This document shows positions 26,251-35,550 of a DNA stretch of 38,383 nucleotides, in pieces (within the stretch, counting starts at the first letter, position 1; the number at the start of each line of letters is the position of its first letter). This DNA comes from Woeseiaceae bacterium (GTDB lineage Bacteria > Pseudomonadota > Gammaproteobacteria > Steroidobacterales > Woeseiaceae). The notes under the pieces are model-generated. The model was not told the DNA's origin and made no database searches. It saw only the letters and a list, made by a program, of their open reading frames with translations. The stretch lies in contig JASJBE010000045.1 of NCBI GenBank assembly GCA_030066655.1, positions 1 through 38,383 on the forward strand, written 5' to 3'. The position numbers were made by a program, and so were the translations under genes.

Positions 26251-26787
26251 GTGCAATTGATCGCAAACGGGGAATGCTGGCTGTCACAGATGGAAGACGC
26301 TCGAAAAAAAGGCAAGCGCTGGGTTATCTCTACGCGGGAGGAGATGCGCCAGGCCGTTATTGAGACCGCGCGCGAAGCGAAGCGCAAGGTTTCTATCTTT
26401 ACCCACGACCTGGAACCCGGCATCTATGACGATCCCGAGTTCCTGGAGATCATCAAGCGACTCGTCCTGTCCCAAACCTACGCCCGTATTCGTGTCCTGA
26501 TCGCCGACCCGATGCGCGCAATCAAGAACGGCAACAACTTCGTGCACCTGGGACGCCGGCTCAACACCTATATCGAATTCCGTCACGTCCGCGAGGATCT
26601 GCGCACGCATGCCGAGTCCTTCTGCATTGCCGACGAGACGGCGCTGGTCTACCGACTGCAGGCCAGTCGCTGGGAAGGCATCGCGGATACGTACGAGCCT
26701 GCCGTCGCGCGGCTGTACGGCAAGATGTTCGACGAGATCTGGTTCGCCAGCGAAGTGGAAATGGAGTTCCGCCAACTGGGCATCTAG
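26251..26787 (+). CDS. DUF7931-like (PLD-superfamily-related) protein
   Basis: A 178-residue soluble protein, not enzymatically characterised. EEMRQAVIETAREAKRKVSIFTHDLEPGIYD is followed by FLEIIKRLVLSQTYARIRVLIADPMRAIKNGNNFVHLGRRL, an alpha/beta layout like one phospholipase D repeat, and RTHAESFCIADETALVYRL is where PLD proteins have their second strand set. No HKD catalytic motif is present, so hydrolase activity is not expected. The GTG at 26251 is used as start; ATG 26290 would remove 13 residues and neither has a good ribosome site. The 104 bases after purB hold no recognised signal. Similar genes are widespread in gammaproteobacteria. Confidence 0.72.
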   Translation: MQLIANGECWLSQMEDARKKGKRWVISTREEMRQAVIETAREAKRKVSIFTHDLEPGIYDDPEFLEIIKRLVLSQTYARIRVLIADPMRAIKNGNNFVHLGRRLNTYIEFRHVREDLRTHAESFCIADETALVYRLQASRWEGIADTYEPAVARLYGKMFDEIWFASEVEMEFRQLGI

Positions 26788-26863
26788 CAGGCTCGCTTAC
26801 GTTGCACGCAGGCTCGTGCACGTGGCCCCGGAGGCGACTATCAAGACTCAAGGAGTGAGACAC

Positions 26864-26965
26864 TTGGCAACGTCAATGAAACGACGAGCAAGGCAGCGCC
26901 GCGGAATCAAGACCCATTCCTCACTCATTGTCCTGACGGAACCGTTCGGCGAGGGTAACGCCTGA
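26864..26965 (+). CDS. Possible 33-residue micro-ORF coupled to nudJ
   Basis: A short frame begins at TTG 26864 with a strong AAGGAG eight bases upstream and ends in TGA that overlaps the nudJ ATG (TGATG). The product is very basic at the start (MKRRARQRRGIK) and then neutral (THSSLIVLTEPFGEGNA). The good ribosome site and overlap suggest that it is translated to couple into nudJ, which itself has no strong site. No homologue is recognised. It could instead be chance, with the AAGGAG serving another role. Confidence 0.4.
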   Translation: MATSMKRRARQRRGIKTHSSLIVLTEPFGEGNA

Positions 26966-27456
26966 TGCTTCCGACCGACCTGACCGTGTCGGCCGTCGTC
27001 CGGCACGAAGACCGTTACCTGATCATCGAAGAGCTCTCCTCCGGTCGCCGCGTGCTGACCCAGCCCGGCGGCCATATCGACTCGGGCGAGTCGCCGGAAC
27101 AGGCGGTCATTCGCGAGACCCTGGAAGAGACGGGCTGCAAGGTCTATCCACGCGAACTGATCGGCGTGTACCTGTGGATTCACCCGCAAACTCGCCAGCA
27201 GTTCCTGAAACTGGTCTATGCCTCGGACTTTGTCAGCTGCGACGAGTCCCGGAGCCTCGACCGCGGTGTGATCCAACGCCTCTGGATGTCGCGCGACGAT
27301 CTCGAACACGCCAGACCGAGGCTGCGTACACCGGTCGTCCTCCGCTGCATCCATGACTTCGAGCAGGGCAAGCGCCAGTCAGACACCCTGCTCTCAGGCA
27401 TGCTGTCCCTGCAGAACAACGTGGAAGCCGTGCTGGCGCGCGCAGACCTCGTCTAA
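26965..27456 (+). CDS. nudJ: Nudix hydrolase NudJ (phosphatase)
   Basis: Member of the Nudix family; E. coli NudJ releases phosphate from nucleoside di- and triphosphates and from HMP pyrophosphate. The Nudix box is at 35-57 (GGHIDSGESPE then IRETLEETG), complete with its metal-binding Glu. Downstream GVYLWIHPQTRQQFLKLVYASDF and the C-terminal DFEQGKRQSDTLLSG resemble NudJ. The 163-residue length is slightly above E. coli's. Position supports the name: in E. coli nudJ neighbours mnmA, and here mnmA starts 69 bases downstream on the same strand. The ATG lies within the overlap TGATG of a micro-ORF. Confidence 0.9.
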   Translation: MLPTDLTVSAVVRHEDRYLIIEELSSGRRVLTQPGGHIDSGESPEQAVIRETLEETGCKVYPRELIGVYLWIHPQTRQQFLKLVYASDFVSCDESRSLDRGVIQRLWMSRDDLEHARPRLRTPVVLRCIHDFEQGKRQSDTLLSGMLSLQNNVEAVLARADLV

Positions 27457-27525
27457 CCCGCTTCTCATCGTTTGAAGCGCGTCTTTCCGCCCTCAGTATC
27501 GGGGGCTTTGATATCATTGCGGGCT

Positions 27526-28665
27526 ATGTTTAGTTCCTCTCTCGACGGCAGATCAGTCATCCTCGGCCTGTCCGGCGGCGTCGATTCGGCCGTCGCCGCG
27601 ATTCTGCTGAAGCAGGCAGGCGCCGACGTCCAGGCCCTGCACATGACCAACTGGGAAGACGATGACGGCTACTGCACGGCGGCGGAAGACCTGCAGGATG
27701 CCCGACGCGTCTGCGAGCAGCTCGACATTCCGCTGCACCACGTCAATTTCGCCCGCGAGTACCGGGATCGGGTCTTCGACTACTTTCTCGATGAGTATCG
27801 ACGCGGACGCACACCGAACCCGGACATCCTGTGCAACCGAGAGATCAAGTTCGGCGTGTTCCGCCAGTACGCGAAACGACTGGGCGGCGAACTGCTGGCG
27901 ACCGGTCACTATGCCCGCAGCGTCGAGATCGACGGAGAGACCGCGCTGTTGAAGGGCGTCGACAAGAACAAGGACCAAAGCTACTTCCTGCACGCCGTCA
28001 GTGAGGAGGGCCTCGCAGAAACCGTCTTCCCGCTCGGCGCCCTGCAGAAAGACGAGGTTCGCCGCCTCGCCAGGGAGCACGGACTGGCGGTCCACGGCAA
28101 GAAGGACAGCACCGGCATTTGTTTCATTGGCGAACGGCCGTTTCGCGAGTTCCTGAAGACCTACCTGCCTGCGTCGCCCGGTCGGATGCAGACGCCCAAC
28201 GGCGACGACGTTGGCGAACACATAGGCCTGATGTACTACACGCTGGGCCAGCGGCAGGGCCTGGGCATCGGCGGCCGGCGCGATGCCGGTAACGAGCCCT
28301 GGTACGTCGTCGACAAGCGCATCGACGAGAACGTGCTGGTCGTCGCGCAGGGAGAACACGAGCTGCTGTTCAGCGACGGGCTCGACGCGAGTGACGCCAG
28401 CTGGATCGGCAAGCCGCCCATTGACCTCAACGGCTTTCGATGCATGGCGAAAGTTCGCTACCGGCAGTCGGACCAGGCCTGCACGCTGACAATGAACGCC
28501 GACGGCACGCTGCATGTCGACTTCGACGAGCGGCAGCGAGCCGTGACGCCCGGGCAGTTTGTCGTATTCTATGATGGCGATCGCTGTCTCGGCGGCGCCG
28601 TCATTGACCGTCTGCGTCGCGGCACGATGACGACCGCGGAGCCGATCAGGGACGTCGGGACCTGA
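27526..28665 (+). CDS. mnmA: tRNA-specific 2-thiouridylase MnmA
   Basis: Installs the 2-thio group on U34 of tRNA-Lys, -Glu and -Gln using ATP and sulphur relayed through Tus proteins. The ATG at 27526 gives 379 residues. The PP-loop SGGVDSAV lies at about 16-23. The catalytic cysteine pair is in [13 protein letters not shown] and [12 protein letters not shown], and TGHYAR and KDQSYFL are the family's tRNA/ATP blocks. The C-terminal beta-barrel ends with [19 protein letters not shown]. The frame is open 18 codons further upstream but without homology. It follows nudJ, as in E. coli, while hflD, the usual next gene, is missing. Confidence 0.97.
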   Translation: MFSSSLDGRSVILGLSGGVDSAVAAILLKQAGADVQALHMTNWEDDDGYCTAAEDLQDARRVCEQLDIPLHHVNFAREYRDRVFDYFLDEYRRGRTPNPDILCNREIKFGVFRQYAKRLGGELLATGHYARSVEIDGETALLKGVDKNKDQSYFLHAVSEEGLAETVFPLGALQKDEVRRLAREHGLAVHGKKDSTGICFIGERPFREFLKTYLPASPGRMQTPNGDDVGEHIGLMYYTLGQRQGLGIGGRRDAGNEPWYVVDKRIDENVLVVAQGEHELLFSDGLDASDASWIGKPPIDLNGFRCMAKVRYRQSDQACTLTMNADGTLHVDFDERQRAVTPGQFVVFYDGDRCLGGAVIDRLRRGTMTTAEPIRDVGT

Positions 28666-28694
28666 ATGGAAGATTTGACTCGCATATTGACCAT

Positions 28695-28709
28695 CGGCCG
28701 TTACGGCCG
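28695..28709 (+). terminator. Hairpin between mnmA and acnA, weak terminator candidate
   Basis: CGGCCG-TTA-CGGCCG is a perfect six-pair hairpin 30 bases after the mnmA stop and 49 before acnA. No T tract follows, so intrinsic termination would be inefficient. It may act with Rho, or as a 5' leader structure for acnA. No other clear site was seen in this 92-base gap. Confidence 0.35.
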
Positions 28710-28757
28710 GCCTCGCAGCACACTCGCTGCGGACACTAATCACAGAGGATACCCACG

Positions 28758-31421
28758 ATGAGCGACAGCTTTGGCGCCCGGTCGACACTGAACGTCGGCC
28801 AAACCGAATTCGAGGTTTTCAGACTGGATGCAGTGAAGGAAGGACACGTCGACCGACTGCCCTACTCGCTGAAGATCCTGATGGAGAACCTGCTGCGTCA
28901 CGAGGACGGTCGCGACGTCGCGCGCGACGACATCCTCGCGCTCGCGAATTGGGATCCCAAAGCGGCGCCGTCTACCGAAATTTCCTTCACACCCAGCCGG
29001 GTTATCCTGCAGGACTTCACCGGCGTTCCCGCCGTTGTAGACCTTGCGGCAATGCGCGACGCCGTCGTCAAACTCGGCGGTACGGCAGATTCGATCAACC
29101 CGCTGTCACCGGCCGAGCTCGTTATCGACCACTCGGTGCAGGTCGACAAGTACGGTACGGCCAACGCGCTCGACCTCAACAACAAGATCGAGTTCCAGCG
29201 CAACAGGGAACGATACTCCTTCCTGCGCTGGGGCCAGTCGGCCTTCGAGAACTTCCGCGTCGTCCCGCCGAACACCGGTATCGTTCACCAGGTCAACCTC
29301 GAGTACCTGAGCCGGGTTGTCTTCAACGTCGAGAAAGACGGTCGTCACCTCGCCTACCCGGACACCGTCGTCGGTACCGACTCGCATACGACGATGATCA
29401 ACGGCTTAGGCGTACTCGGCTGGGGTGTCGGCGGCATCGAAGCCGAGGCCGCGATGCTGGGCCAGCCCATCACGATGCTGATCCCGAACGTGATCGGTTT
29501 TAAACTGACCGGCAGGCTGAAGGAAGGTGCAACCGCGACCGACCTCGTCCTGACCGTCACCGAGATGCTTCGTGACAAAGGCGTGGTTGGCAAGTTCGTC
29601 GAGTTTTTCGGCGACGGTCTCGCCGACATGCCGCTGGCGGATCGCGCGACGCTCGGCAACATGTCGCCGGAATTCGGATCGACCTGCGCCATCTTCCCGA
29701 TCGATGAGCAGACCACGCGTTACCTGGCGTTGTCCGGTCGCAGCGACGAGCAGATTGCACTGGTAGAGGTCTACGCCCGTGCGCAGGGTATGTGGCGCGA
29801 GGACGGAGAGCCGGATGCCTTGTACTCGGACACACTGGAACTGGACCTGGGCTCGGTCGAGCCGTCGATCGCCGGCCCGAAGCGTCCGCAGGACCGTATA
29901 GCGTTGTCGGCAGCCGCAAGCATGTACGAATCGCAGGTCGTCAAGGAAATCGAGGGTCGCGAGAAGCCCGGCACGGCGGTCGCAAGCATCAATGGCGAAG
30001 ACGTCGAGATTCGCGACGGCGCGGTGCTGATTGCCGCCATCACAAGTTGTACGAATACGTCCAACCCGGCGGTCATGGTCGCAGCCGGCCTGCTGGCGCG
30101 CAATGCCAGTGCGAAGGGTCTCAAGACCCGGCCCTGGGTCAAGACGAGCCTGGCGCCCGGCTCACGCGTCGTGACCGACTACCTCGAGAAATCCGATCTG
30201 CTCGATGACCTCGAGGCGCTCGGTTTCCACACGGTGGGCTATGGCTGCACGACCTGTATCGGTAATTCCGGGCCGCTGCTGCCGGAGATTGCAGACGCCG
30301 TTCACGAGGGCGACATCGTCGCGACCAGCGTGCTGTCCGGCAACCGTAACTTCGAGGGCCGAATTCACCCACTCGTGAGAATGAACTACCTCGCATCTCC
30401 GCCCCTCGTCGTTGCCTACGCGCTCGCCGGCAATATGGATGTGGATCTGTTCAACGACCCGCTCGGCGAGGATGCCGATGGCAACCCGGTGTACATGCGC
30501 GATATCTGGCCGACGCAGCGGGAAATCCAGGATGTCGTCGGCGCCAACGTCAGCTCCGACATGTTCAAGGAGAGCTACGACAGCGTGTTCGAAGGGGATG
30601 CCAACTGGAAAGGCATGGACTCTCCCGAGGGCGAAATCTACCAGTGGGACGCCGACTCGACCTACGTCAAGAACCCGCCCTACTTCGACGGCATGACGCT
30701 GGACACGGCGGACGTCGAGGACATCCGGGGCGCTCGTGTTCTCGCACTACTAGGCGACTCCGTCACTACCGATCACATCTCGCCGGCCGGCAGTATCGCA
30801 GCCGACAGCCCGGCGGCTGAATACCTGCGCAACGAAGGGGTCGAGCAGAAGGACTTCAACTCCTACGGCTCGAGGCGAGGCAACCACGAGGTCATGATGC
30901 GCGGGACCTTCGCCAACATTCGCCTGCGCAACCAGCTCGCTCCGGGCACCGAGGGCGGCTGGACAAAGCATCAGCCCAGTGGCGAGCAGATGTCGATATT
31001 CGACGCGGCGCTGCAATACAAGGCGGAAGGCACACCGCTCGTGGTCCTTGCCGGCACCGAGTACGGCACCGGATCGTCACGCGACTGGGCGGCCAAGGGC
31101 ACGCTGCTGCTCGGCGTCAAGGCCGTCATTGCCAAGAGCTTCGAGCGCATCCACCGCTCCAACCTGATCGGCATGGGTGTTCTGCCGCTGCAGTTCAGGG
31201 ACGGCGAAGGCGCCGATACCCTTGGACTCGACGGTACCGAGACGTTCGACATCCAGGGCCAGACCGACCCGGATGCGGACTTCGTCACGGTCACGGCGAC
31301 GGCGTCTGACGGCTCAACGAAAAGCTTTGAAGCGAGAGTGCGCATCGACACGCCGAAGGAACGCGACTACTACGAGCACGGCGGCATCCTGCACTACGTG
31401 CTTCGCCAACTCGCCGCCTGA
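28758..31421 (+). CDS. acnA: Aconitate hydratase A
   Basis: Isomerises citrate to isocitrate through cis-aconitate in the TCA cycle. The 887-residue length is that of AcnA/IRP-type aconitases. The cluster ligands are C431 ([10 protein letters not shown]), C497 and C500 (GCTTCIGN). [21 protein letters not shown] and the C-terminal swivel-domain block [16 protein letters not shown] are intact. GAGG lies a few bases before the ATG at 28758. It is followed six bases later by a sirtuin gene, so the two are likely cotranscribed, which ties a TCA enzyme to a lysine deacylase. Confidence 0.97.
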   Translation: MSDSFGARSTLNVGQTEFEVFRLDAVKEGHVDRLPYSLKILMENLLRHEDGRDVARDDILALANWDPKAAPSTEISFTPSRVILQDFTGVPAVVDLAAMRDAVVKLGGTADSINPLSPAELVIDHSVQVDKYGTANALDLNNKIEFQRNRERYSFLRWGQSAFENFRVVPPNTGIVHQVNLEYLSRVVFNVEKDGRHLAYPDTVVGTDSHTTMINGLGVLGWGVGGIEAEAAMLGQPITMLIPNVIGFKLTGRLKEGATATDLVLTVTEMLRDKGVVGKFVEFFGDGLADMPLADRATLGNMSPEFGSTCAIFPIDEQTTRYLALSGRSDEQIALVEVYARAQGMWREDGEPDALYSDTLELDLGSVEPSIAGPKRPQDRIALSAAASMYESQVVKEIEGREKPGTAVASINGEDVEIRDGAVLIAAITSCTNTSNPAVMVAAGLLARNASAKGLKTRPWVKTSLAPGSRVVTDYLEKSDLLDDLEALGFHTVGYGCTTCIGNSGPLLPEIADAVHEGDIVATSVLSGNRNFEGRIHPLVRMNYLASPPLVVAYALAGNMDVDLFNDPLGEDADGNPVYMRDIWPTQREIQDVVGANVSSDMFKESYDSVFEGDANWKGMDSPEGEIYQWDADSTYVKNPPYFDGMTLDTADVEDIRGARVLALLGDSVTTDHISPAGSIAADSPAAEYLRNEGVEQKDFNSYGSRRGNHEVMMRGTFANIRLRNQLAPGTEGGWTKHQPSGEQMSIFDAALQYKAEGTPLVVLAGTEYGTGSSRDWAAKGTLLLGVKAVIAKSFERIHRSNLIGMGVLPLQFRDGEGADTLGLDGTETFDIQGQTDPDADFVTVTATASDGSTKSFEARVRIDTPKERDYYEHGGILHYVLRQLAA

Positions 31422-31427
31422 CCACCG

Positions 31428-32162
31428 ATGTCCGATTCGGCCGAAATACCCGAAGCGCTCGTCAAGGCGCTTCGGGAAGCGAGCCGGGTCTGTGTCCTGA
31501 CCGGCGCCGGCGTCTCTGCAGAAAGCGGCGTGCCGACCTTCCGCGAGGCCCAGACGGGCCTTTGGGAGCAATACCGACCGGAATCGCTGGCAACGATGGA
31601 CGCCTTCCTGGCCGACCCTGCATTCGTCTGGAAGTGGTATCGCTGGCGCCGCGAACTGGTGGCGAAGACAGAGCCCAACCCGGGGCACCTCGCTCTTGCA
31701 GAGCTCGAAGAACGCTATGAAGACTTCACGCTCGTGACGCAAAATGTCGATCGTCTGCATCGGGCCGCCGGCAGCCGGAATGTCATTGAGTTTCACGGCG
31801 ACCTGTTCGCCGATATCTGCATCGCCGGCTGCGCGGACCCGGCCGCCAACGATGATGAGATCCCCTTCTGCAACCACTGCGGCAATTTCCTGCGCCCTGG
31901 CGTCGTCTGGTTCGGCGAGGCCATCCCGCAGGAGGCGCTGTACCGTTCCAGCGAGGCCGCCGAGCGCTGTGACGTGATGCTGTGCATCGGCACGTCGTCG
32001 CAGGTCTACCCGGCCGCGGGCTTGAGCGGGCTCGCGAGGCAGAACGGGGCCGTGACGGTGGAAATCAATCCCGAGCCGACCGGCGGGCCGGAGTTCAATT
32101 TCGTCATCGCGGGCCCGTCCGGATTGATTTTGCCGGAACTGATCTCATCTCTGGAACAATAA
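31428..32162 (+). CDS. cobB: Class III (SIRT5-like) NAD-dependent protein deacylase
   Basis: Removes acyl groups from lysines using NAD+. The 244 residues show GAGVSAESGVPTFRE (26-40), TQNVD (104-108), catalytic H123 (EFHGDL) and a zinc site of C131, C135, C148 and C151. Y71 and R74 (WYRWRR) form the Y-x-x-R pair that binds the carboxylate of succinyl- and malonyl-lysine in SIRT5-type sirtuins, so desuccinylation is a likely activity besides deacetylation. It lies six bases after acnA and 21 bases before a DUF2333 gene, in one plus-strand run. Confidence 0.94.
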   Translation: MSDSAEIPEALVKALREASRVCVLTGAGVSAESGVPTFREAQTGLWEQYRPESLATMDAFLADPAFVWKWYRWRRELVAKTEPNPGHLALAELEERYEDFTLVTQNVDRLHRAAGSRNVIEFHGDLFADICIAGCADPAANDDEIPFCNHCGNFLRPGVVWFGEAIPQEALYRSSEAAERCDVMLCIGTSSQVYPAAGLSGLARQNGAVTVEINPEPTGGPEFNFVIAGPSGLILPELISSLEQ

Positions 32163-32183
32163 ACCGACAAGTGAGGGGCTGAC

Positions 32184-33185
32184 GTGGCTGATGCAACCGC
32201 TGCAAAAATCATGAAACGACCGAGAGTGTTGAAGACTTCGCTGTACATTCTGGCGGTCGTCGCCCTGTTCATGATCGTAATCGCTATCTACTGGTCTCGG
32301 ACGCCGGGCGTCTTCTGGGTTAATGAGTACATCGAGGACGATTCCCACGTCGTCGGGTATGCGACGACCGATACGCTGATCAAGGTCGCAGAGACCCTGC
32401 TTGAAAAGCCGGGCGGTTACCTGAGCAACGACCGCACGCCGCCCAGCGTCTTCCTCGATAACATACCCAACTGGGAGTTCGGCGCATTGCAGCAGGTGCG
32501 TGACCTCGCGCGAGTCATTCGCAACGACTACAGTCGCACACAGTCACAGTCGAGCGAGGACCCGGACGTGTCGGGCGCAGAGCCACTGTTCTTCTTCGAT
32601 AACAACTCGTGGATCCTCCCGCCGACCGAGTCGGAGTACCGCGAGGCGATCAAAGGGTTCAAGGTCTACCGCGATCGACTCACTCGCCAGGTGCAGCCGG
32701 ACGCGCAGTTCTATGCGCGAGCCGACAACCTGAGGGAGTGGCTCTCGCAGGTCGAGAAGCGTCTCGGCAGCCTCTCTCGTCGTCTTGGCAACAGCGTCGT
32801 GACGACGGTCATCAACGAGGAACTCGCAGGCGACCCATCCGCCGAGGCCGCACAGGCACAGCCGGACATCGTCGACGTCAGGACCTCGTGGTGGGACATC
32901 GACGACATCTTCTTCGAAGCCCGCGGCTCTGCGTGGGCGCTGCTGCACTTCTTCCGCGCCGTCGAACTGGACTTCGCGCAGGTGCTCGACGACAAGAATG
33001 CAACCGCGAGCGTCAGGCAGATCATCCGTGAACTGGAAGCGAGCCTGCAGCCGCTCCGATCGCCGATGGTCCTGAACGGCGGTGGCTATGGCATCTTCGC
33101 GAACCATTCGCTGGTGATGGCGAACTACCTGGCCCGGGCAAACGCGGCCGTGATCAACTTAAGAGAGTTACTCGACCAGGGATGA
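32184..33185 (+). CDS. DUF2333 family membrane-anchored protein
   Basis: A 333-residue protein of unknown function with one N-terminal membrane helix (about 18-38) and a large periplasmic domain. The DUF2333 marker GYATTDTLIKVAETLLEKPGG followed by YLSNDRTPP (58-87) is clear. Later blocks are FYARADNLREWLSQVEKRLGSLSRRL and DDIFFEARGSAWALLHFFRAVELDF. The protein is acidic and helical, with repeated amphipathic helices near the middle. The start is GTG at 32184. It follows the sirtuin gene by 21 bases, probably the third gene of the acnA transcript. The family is mostly found in gammaproteobacteria. Confidence 0.85.
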   Translation: MADATAAKIMKRPRVLKTSLYILAVVALFMIVIAIYWSRTPGVFWVNEYIEDDSHVVGYATTDTLIKVAETLLEKPGGYLSNDRTPPSVFLDNIPNWEFGALQQVRDLARVIRNDYSRTQSQSSEDPDVSGAEPLFFFDNNSWILPPTESEYREAIKGFKVYRDRLTRQVQPDAQFYARADNLREWLSQVEKRLGSLSRRLGNSVVTTVINEELAGDPSAEAAQAQPDIVDVRTSWWDIDDIFFEARGSAWALLHFFRAVELDFAQVLDDKNATASVRQIIRELEASLQPLRSPMVLNGGGYGIFANHSLVMANYLARANAAVINLRELLDQG

Positions 33186-33228
33186 TGCGAACGCCGGGCA
33201 GCGTTTTAGTCGTCCAATTCGAACGCCG

Positions 33229-33864
33229 GTGTCCAGTATGTCATTGATGCGTCCCGGCACGAAAATCCCGTTCTGGTCCCCGAAGTTCACGAATCGAGCG
33301 GACGTCTCTCCGCCGTTTCTGCTCCGACTGGTAGCCGGAATCGGGTTCTTTTCCGTAGCCGGCGTGCTGGTTTACGGCGTAGCACACGCGCTTGGGCATA
33401 CCGGCTCGACGGTCACAAGCCTGCCTGATGGCTTGTACATCGCGATACTGCACTGTCTGCTTCCTATCGGTATCTCGTACAGCATCTTTGCGAACAGCCC
33501 TCTAAGCCGGCCGCTACTGGCGGTCTACGTTCTGATTCTGGGCTCTGCCACCGCCTTGGGATACGGTCTGCTGGGCTCGTTAACGGACGTGGCAGCTATC
33601 AGAGCTTCGGTCGTTCTTCTTGCTGCTGGCACAACCCTTTTCTGGTTGTTCCGAAATTCGAGGATGCGCGTCTATTTCGCACTGATTGCAGGCCGCCCGG
33701 TTCCGCCCGAACTCGAGGAACATGCTGAAAGACTCGAAGCCACGAACGGCTTCGGAACGAAGGCCAGGCAGACGATCGAGTGGCTTGTGGAATCGGTGGA
33801 GTTGCTCATCCTGCTCGGATTTATCGTGACCGTCTTTTACTCGTTCTACAGTACGGGGGCGTAA
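33229..33864 (+). CDS. Hypothetical multi-pass membrane protein
   Basis: Not recognised. The 211 residues contain about five membrane segments: near 31-53, 68-86, 92-112, 120-142 and 189-206. They are separated by a cytoplasmic-looking stretch GRPVPPELEEHAERLEATNGFGTKARQTIEWL before the last helix. It starts at GTG 33229 or the ATG at 33238. It follows the DUF2333 gene by 43 bases on the same strand and may belong to that transcript. The composition matches the neighbours, with no sign of recent transfer. Nothing in it suggests an enzyme, and no cysteines or metal motifs are apparent. Confidence 0.65.
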   Translation: MSSMSLMRPGTKIPFWSPKFTNRADVSPPFLLRLVAGIGFFSVAGVLVYGVAHALGHTGSTVTSLPDGLYIAILHCLLPIGISYSIFANSPLSRPLLAVYVLILGSATALGYGLLGSLTDVAAIRASVVLLAAGTTLFWLFRNSRMRVYFALIAGRPVPPELEEHAERLEATNGFGTKARQTIEWLVESVELLILLGFIVTVFYSFYSTGA

Positions 33865-33885
33865 ACCCGGGTATACCTGCCGGGT
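33865..33885. terminator. Inverted repeat between convergent genes
   Basis: ACCCGG-N9-CCGGGT starts at the base after the stop of the membrane protein gene, in the 70-base gap to the convergent metallopeptidase gene. The position suits a bidirectional termination structure, but no T run follows on either strand, so it is at best a Rho-assisted or weak terminator. Confidence 0.4.
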
Positions 33886-33934
33886 CGGGCATGCCGACGA
33901 TGTTTCCCGCGCCTTCGAAGTCGACACTCCCGGT

Positions 33935-34693
33935 TCAGTGCAGACCCAGCCAGACCGGGATATCTCTCCAGGATTCGGACAGCCGGCGATCCAACGCCTT
34001 GTAGTCCGGCTCGAAGCGGCCGACCAGCGACCAGTAGCTGGCCGAATGATTCATGTGCCGCGCGTGACACAGCTCGTGGATCAGCAGGTAGCGGACGAGC
34101 TCCGGCGCGAGGAACAAGACACTGTAGTTCAGGCTGATCGTGCCAGTGCTCGAGTGGCTGCCCCAGCAGGTCCGCTGGCCTCGTATCTGCAGCTTCTTGT
34201 ACTCGTTCCCGGTTAGTGTCGACAGCATCTTGAGCTGCGGCTCGAGCGTGCGCCTGGCCTCGCCGCGTAGCCAGCGCTTCAACGCCTCGACGCATTGCAT
34301 CTCGTCGTCGACGCTGCCCGTCAGGACCAGCCTGTCACCGTGACGGCGGTATCGTATTCGGCTGACCCCGGCCTTCTGTCGGTAGACGACTCCAACCGAC
34401 AGGCCCGCGCCCGGCAGTTCTACGCTTTTAGGCAGCTCGAATGCCTCGTGAGGCACATCCGCGGCAAACGCCTTTCTCGTCTTGTGTATCCACTCACGGT
34501 GCTCCGCGACGAAGGCCTGCACGTCTTTCGCCCTCGCCCGCTTCGGCGCTACGACTTCGACGCGACCGCGCGGGTATACCTTGATCGAAATACGCTTGGC
34601 CCGGCCGGAGACGCGCACGGAAAAGCCCGACGGATCAGCGTCGGGCTTCTCGACTTCCTTGAAAAGGGTTAATTGGGATGCTGCGCTCTGCAC
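33935..34693 (-). CDS. YgjP-family (DUF45) zinc metallopeptidase
   Basis: Predicted zinc-dependent peptidase of the YgjP/WLM group, cytoplasmic. The metal site is HELCHARHMNHS: H206, E207 and H210 with the further HMNHS histidines (213, 216) of the family, counted from the chosen start. Upstream RGQRTCWGSHSSTGTISLNYSVLFLAP is the typical preceding block, and an N-terminal beta-rich domain contains RVEVVAPKRA and EWIHKTRKAF. I chose the GTG at 34693 (252 residues); the longer frame to 34783 would overlap the upstream secreted protein gene. The start lies 10 bases after that gene's stop, so the two are probably cotranscribed. Confidence 0.88.
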   Translation of the reverse strand: MQSAASQLTLFKEVEKPDADPSGFSVRVSGRAKRISIKVYPRGRVEVVAPKRARAKDVQAFVAEHREWIHKTRKAFAADVPHEAFELPKSVELPGAGLSVGVVYRQKAGVSRIRYRRHGDRLVLTGSVDDEMQCVEALKRWLRGEARRTLEPQLKMLSTLTGNEYKKLQIRGQRTCWGSHSSTGTISLNYSVLFLAPELVRYLLIHELCHARHMNHSASYWSLVGRFEPDYKALDRRLSESWRDIPVWLGLH

Positions 34694-34703
34694 AGCACCT
34701 AGT

Positions 34704-35423
34704 TTACGGCCTGTTTCCGCTAAAGCGAACCACGTCTTCCATGCTGGCTTTGCCAGATACGCCACCGAGCTCGGCCGTTTCATGCATATAGATCTCGACT
34801 TCGCGCTCGGCGACGATCGTGCCGTCTACTCGCGCGTTTCGACCCAGGATGATCTTCGGCTTGCGCTTCTTGTTGTTGTTCCAGCCCCAGCCGCTCGGCT
34901 TGTTCACAATGATGTCGCCCATGACGTGAGCGCCGTTCTTGAGCTGAATGTCGCCATTCACGGTAGAAATGTCTTTCTCGATCGAGGCGCCGTCGATGTC
35001 GACCTCGCCATTCACGTTCTCGACCGAGCCACCGATCGTTGCACCGTTCTCGACGGACAAACGGCCGTTCACGGCTTCCATATTCCTGCGGATGCTGGAT
35101 CCCGCGCCGACGGAGACGGACCCATTAACGGTAGACAGGCTGTCGGCCTGCACGTTGTCCGCGATCTTCACCGATCCGTTCACGGTCGATACGTCTTCGA
35201 CGATAGCTGTCGAGCGAACACGGATCGTGCCGTTAACGGTCTCGACGTCGCCTGTCACCGTGGCGCCCTCGCCGACCGTGACGCTGCCATTCACTGAACT
35301 CGCGCCATCAGCCGTAGTACCCGGCTCGATCTTGACGCTCTTGTTCACCGAACCGGCGTAAGCCGGTACGGCCAGCGCCAGCAGGCAGGTCGCGGCGATC
35401 AAACGTGCATTTTTTCCAATCAT
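34704..35423 (-). CDS. Secreted beta-solenoid-like protein with VNG repeats
   Basis: A 239-residue protein with a signal peptide (1-23, PAYA). From about residue 40 to 160 it is built of six or seven repeats of roughly 20 residues with consensus VNGSVxVxxGAxVxGDVxT, such as SSVNGSVTVGEGATVTGDVE and ENVNGEVDIDGASIEKDIS. Such short hydrophobic-Gly periodic repeats fold as a right-handed beta-solenoid in polymer-forming and bactofilin-type proteins. A basic loop (WGWNNNKKRKPKII) follows, then another strand set and ARVDGTIVAEREVEIYMHETA. It is likely exported to the envelope. Function unknown; encoded with a YgjP-type peptidase. Confidence 0.75.
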   Translation of the reverse strand: MIGKNARLIAATCLLALAVPAYAGSVNKSVKIEPGTTADGASSVNGSVTVGEGATVTGDVETVNGTIRVRSTAIVEDVSTVNGSVKIADNVQADSLSTVNGSVSVGAGSSIRRNMEAVNGRLSVENGATIGGSVENVNGEVDIDGASIEKDISTVNGDIQLKNGAHVMGDIIVNKPSGWGWNNNKKRKPKIILGRNARVDGTIVAEREVEIYMHETAELGGVSGKASMEDVVRFSGNRP

Positions 35424-35550
35424 TTTTGTGCCCCTGGAGTGATGTTGTATCTATTGGATACCACAAAGCGGGAAATGGTTGGAACTGCCGCGCCATAGCC
35501 TCGTCAGGGCAAATTGCGTTAACCTTGCCGCGCCCACCCTGGTAGCCCGA

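Noticed and set aside
34694..34783. N-terminal 30-residue extension of the YgjP-type peptidase
   Set aside because: It would overlap the end of the secreted repeat protein by 80 bases and shows no similarity to the family. The GTG at 34693 leaves a normal 10-base spacing.
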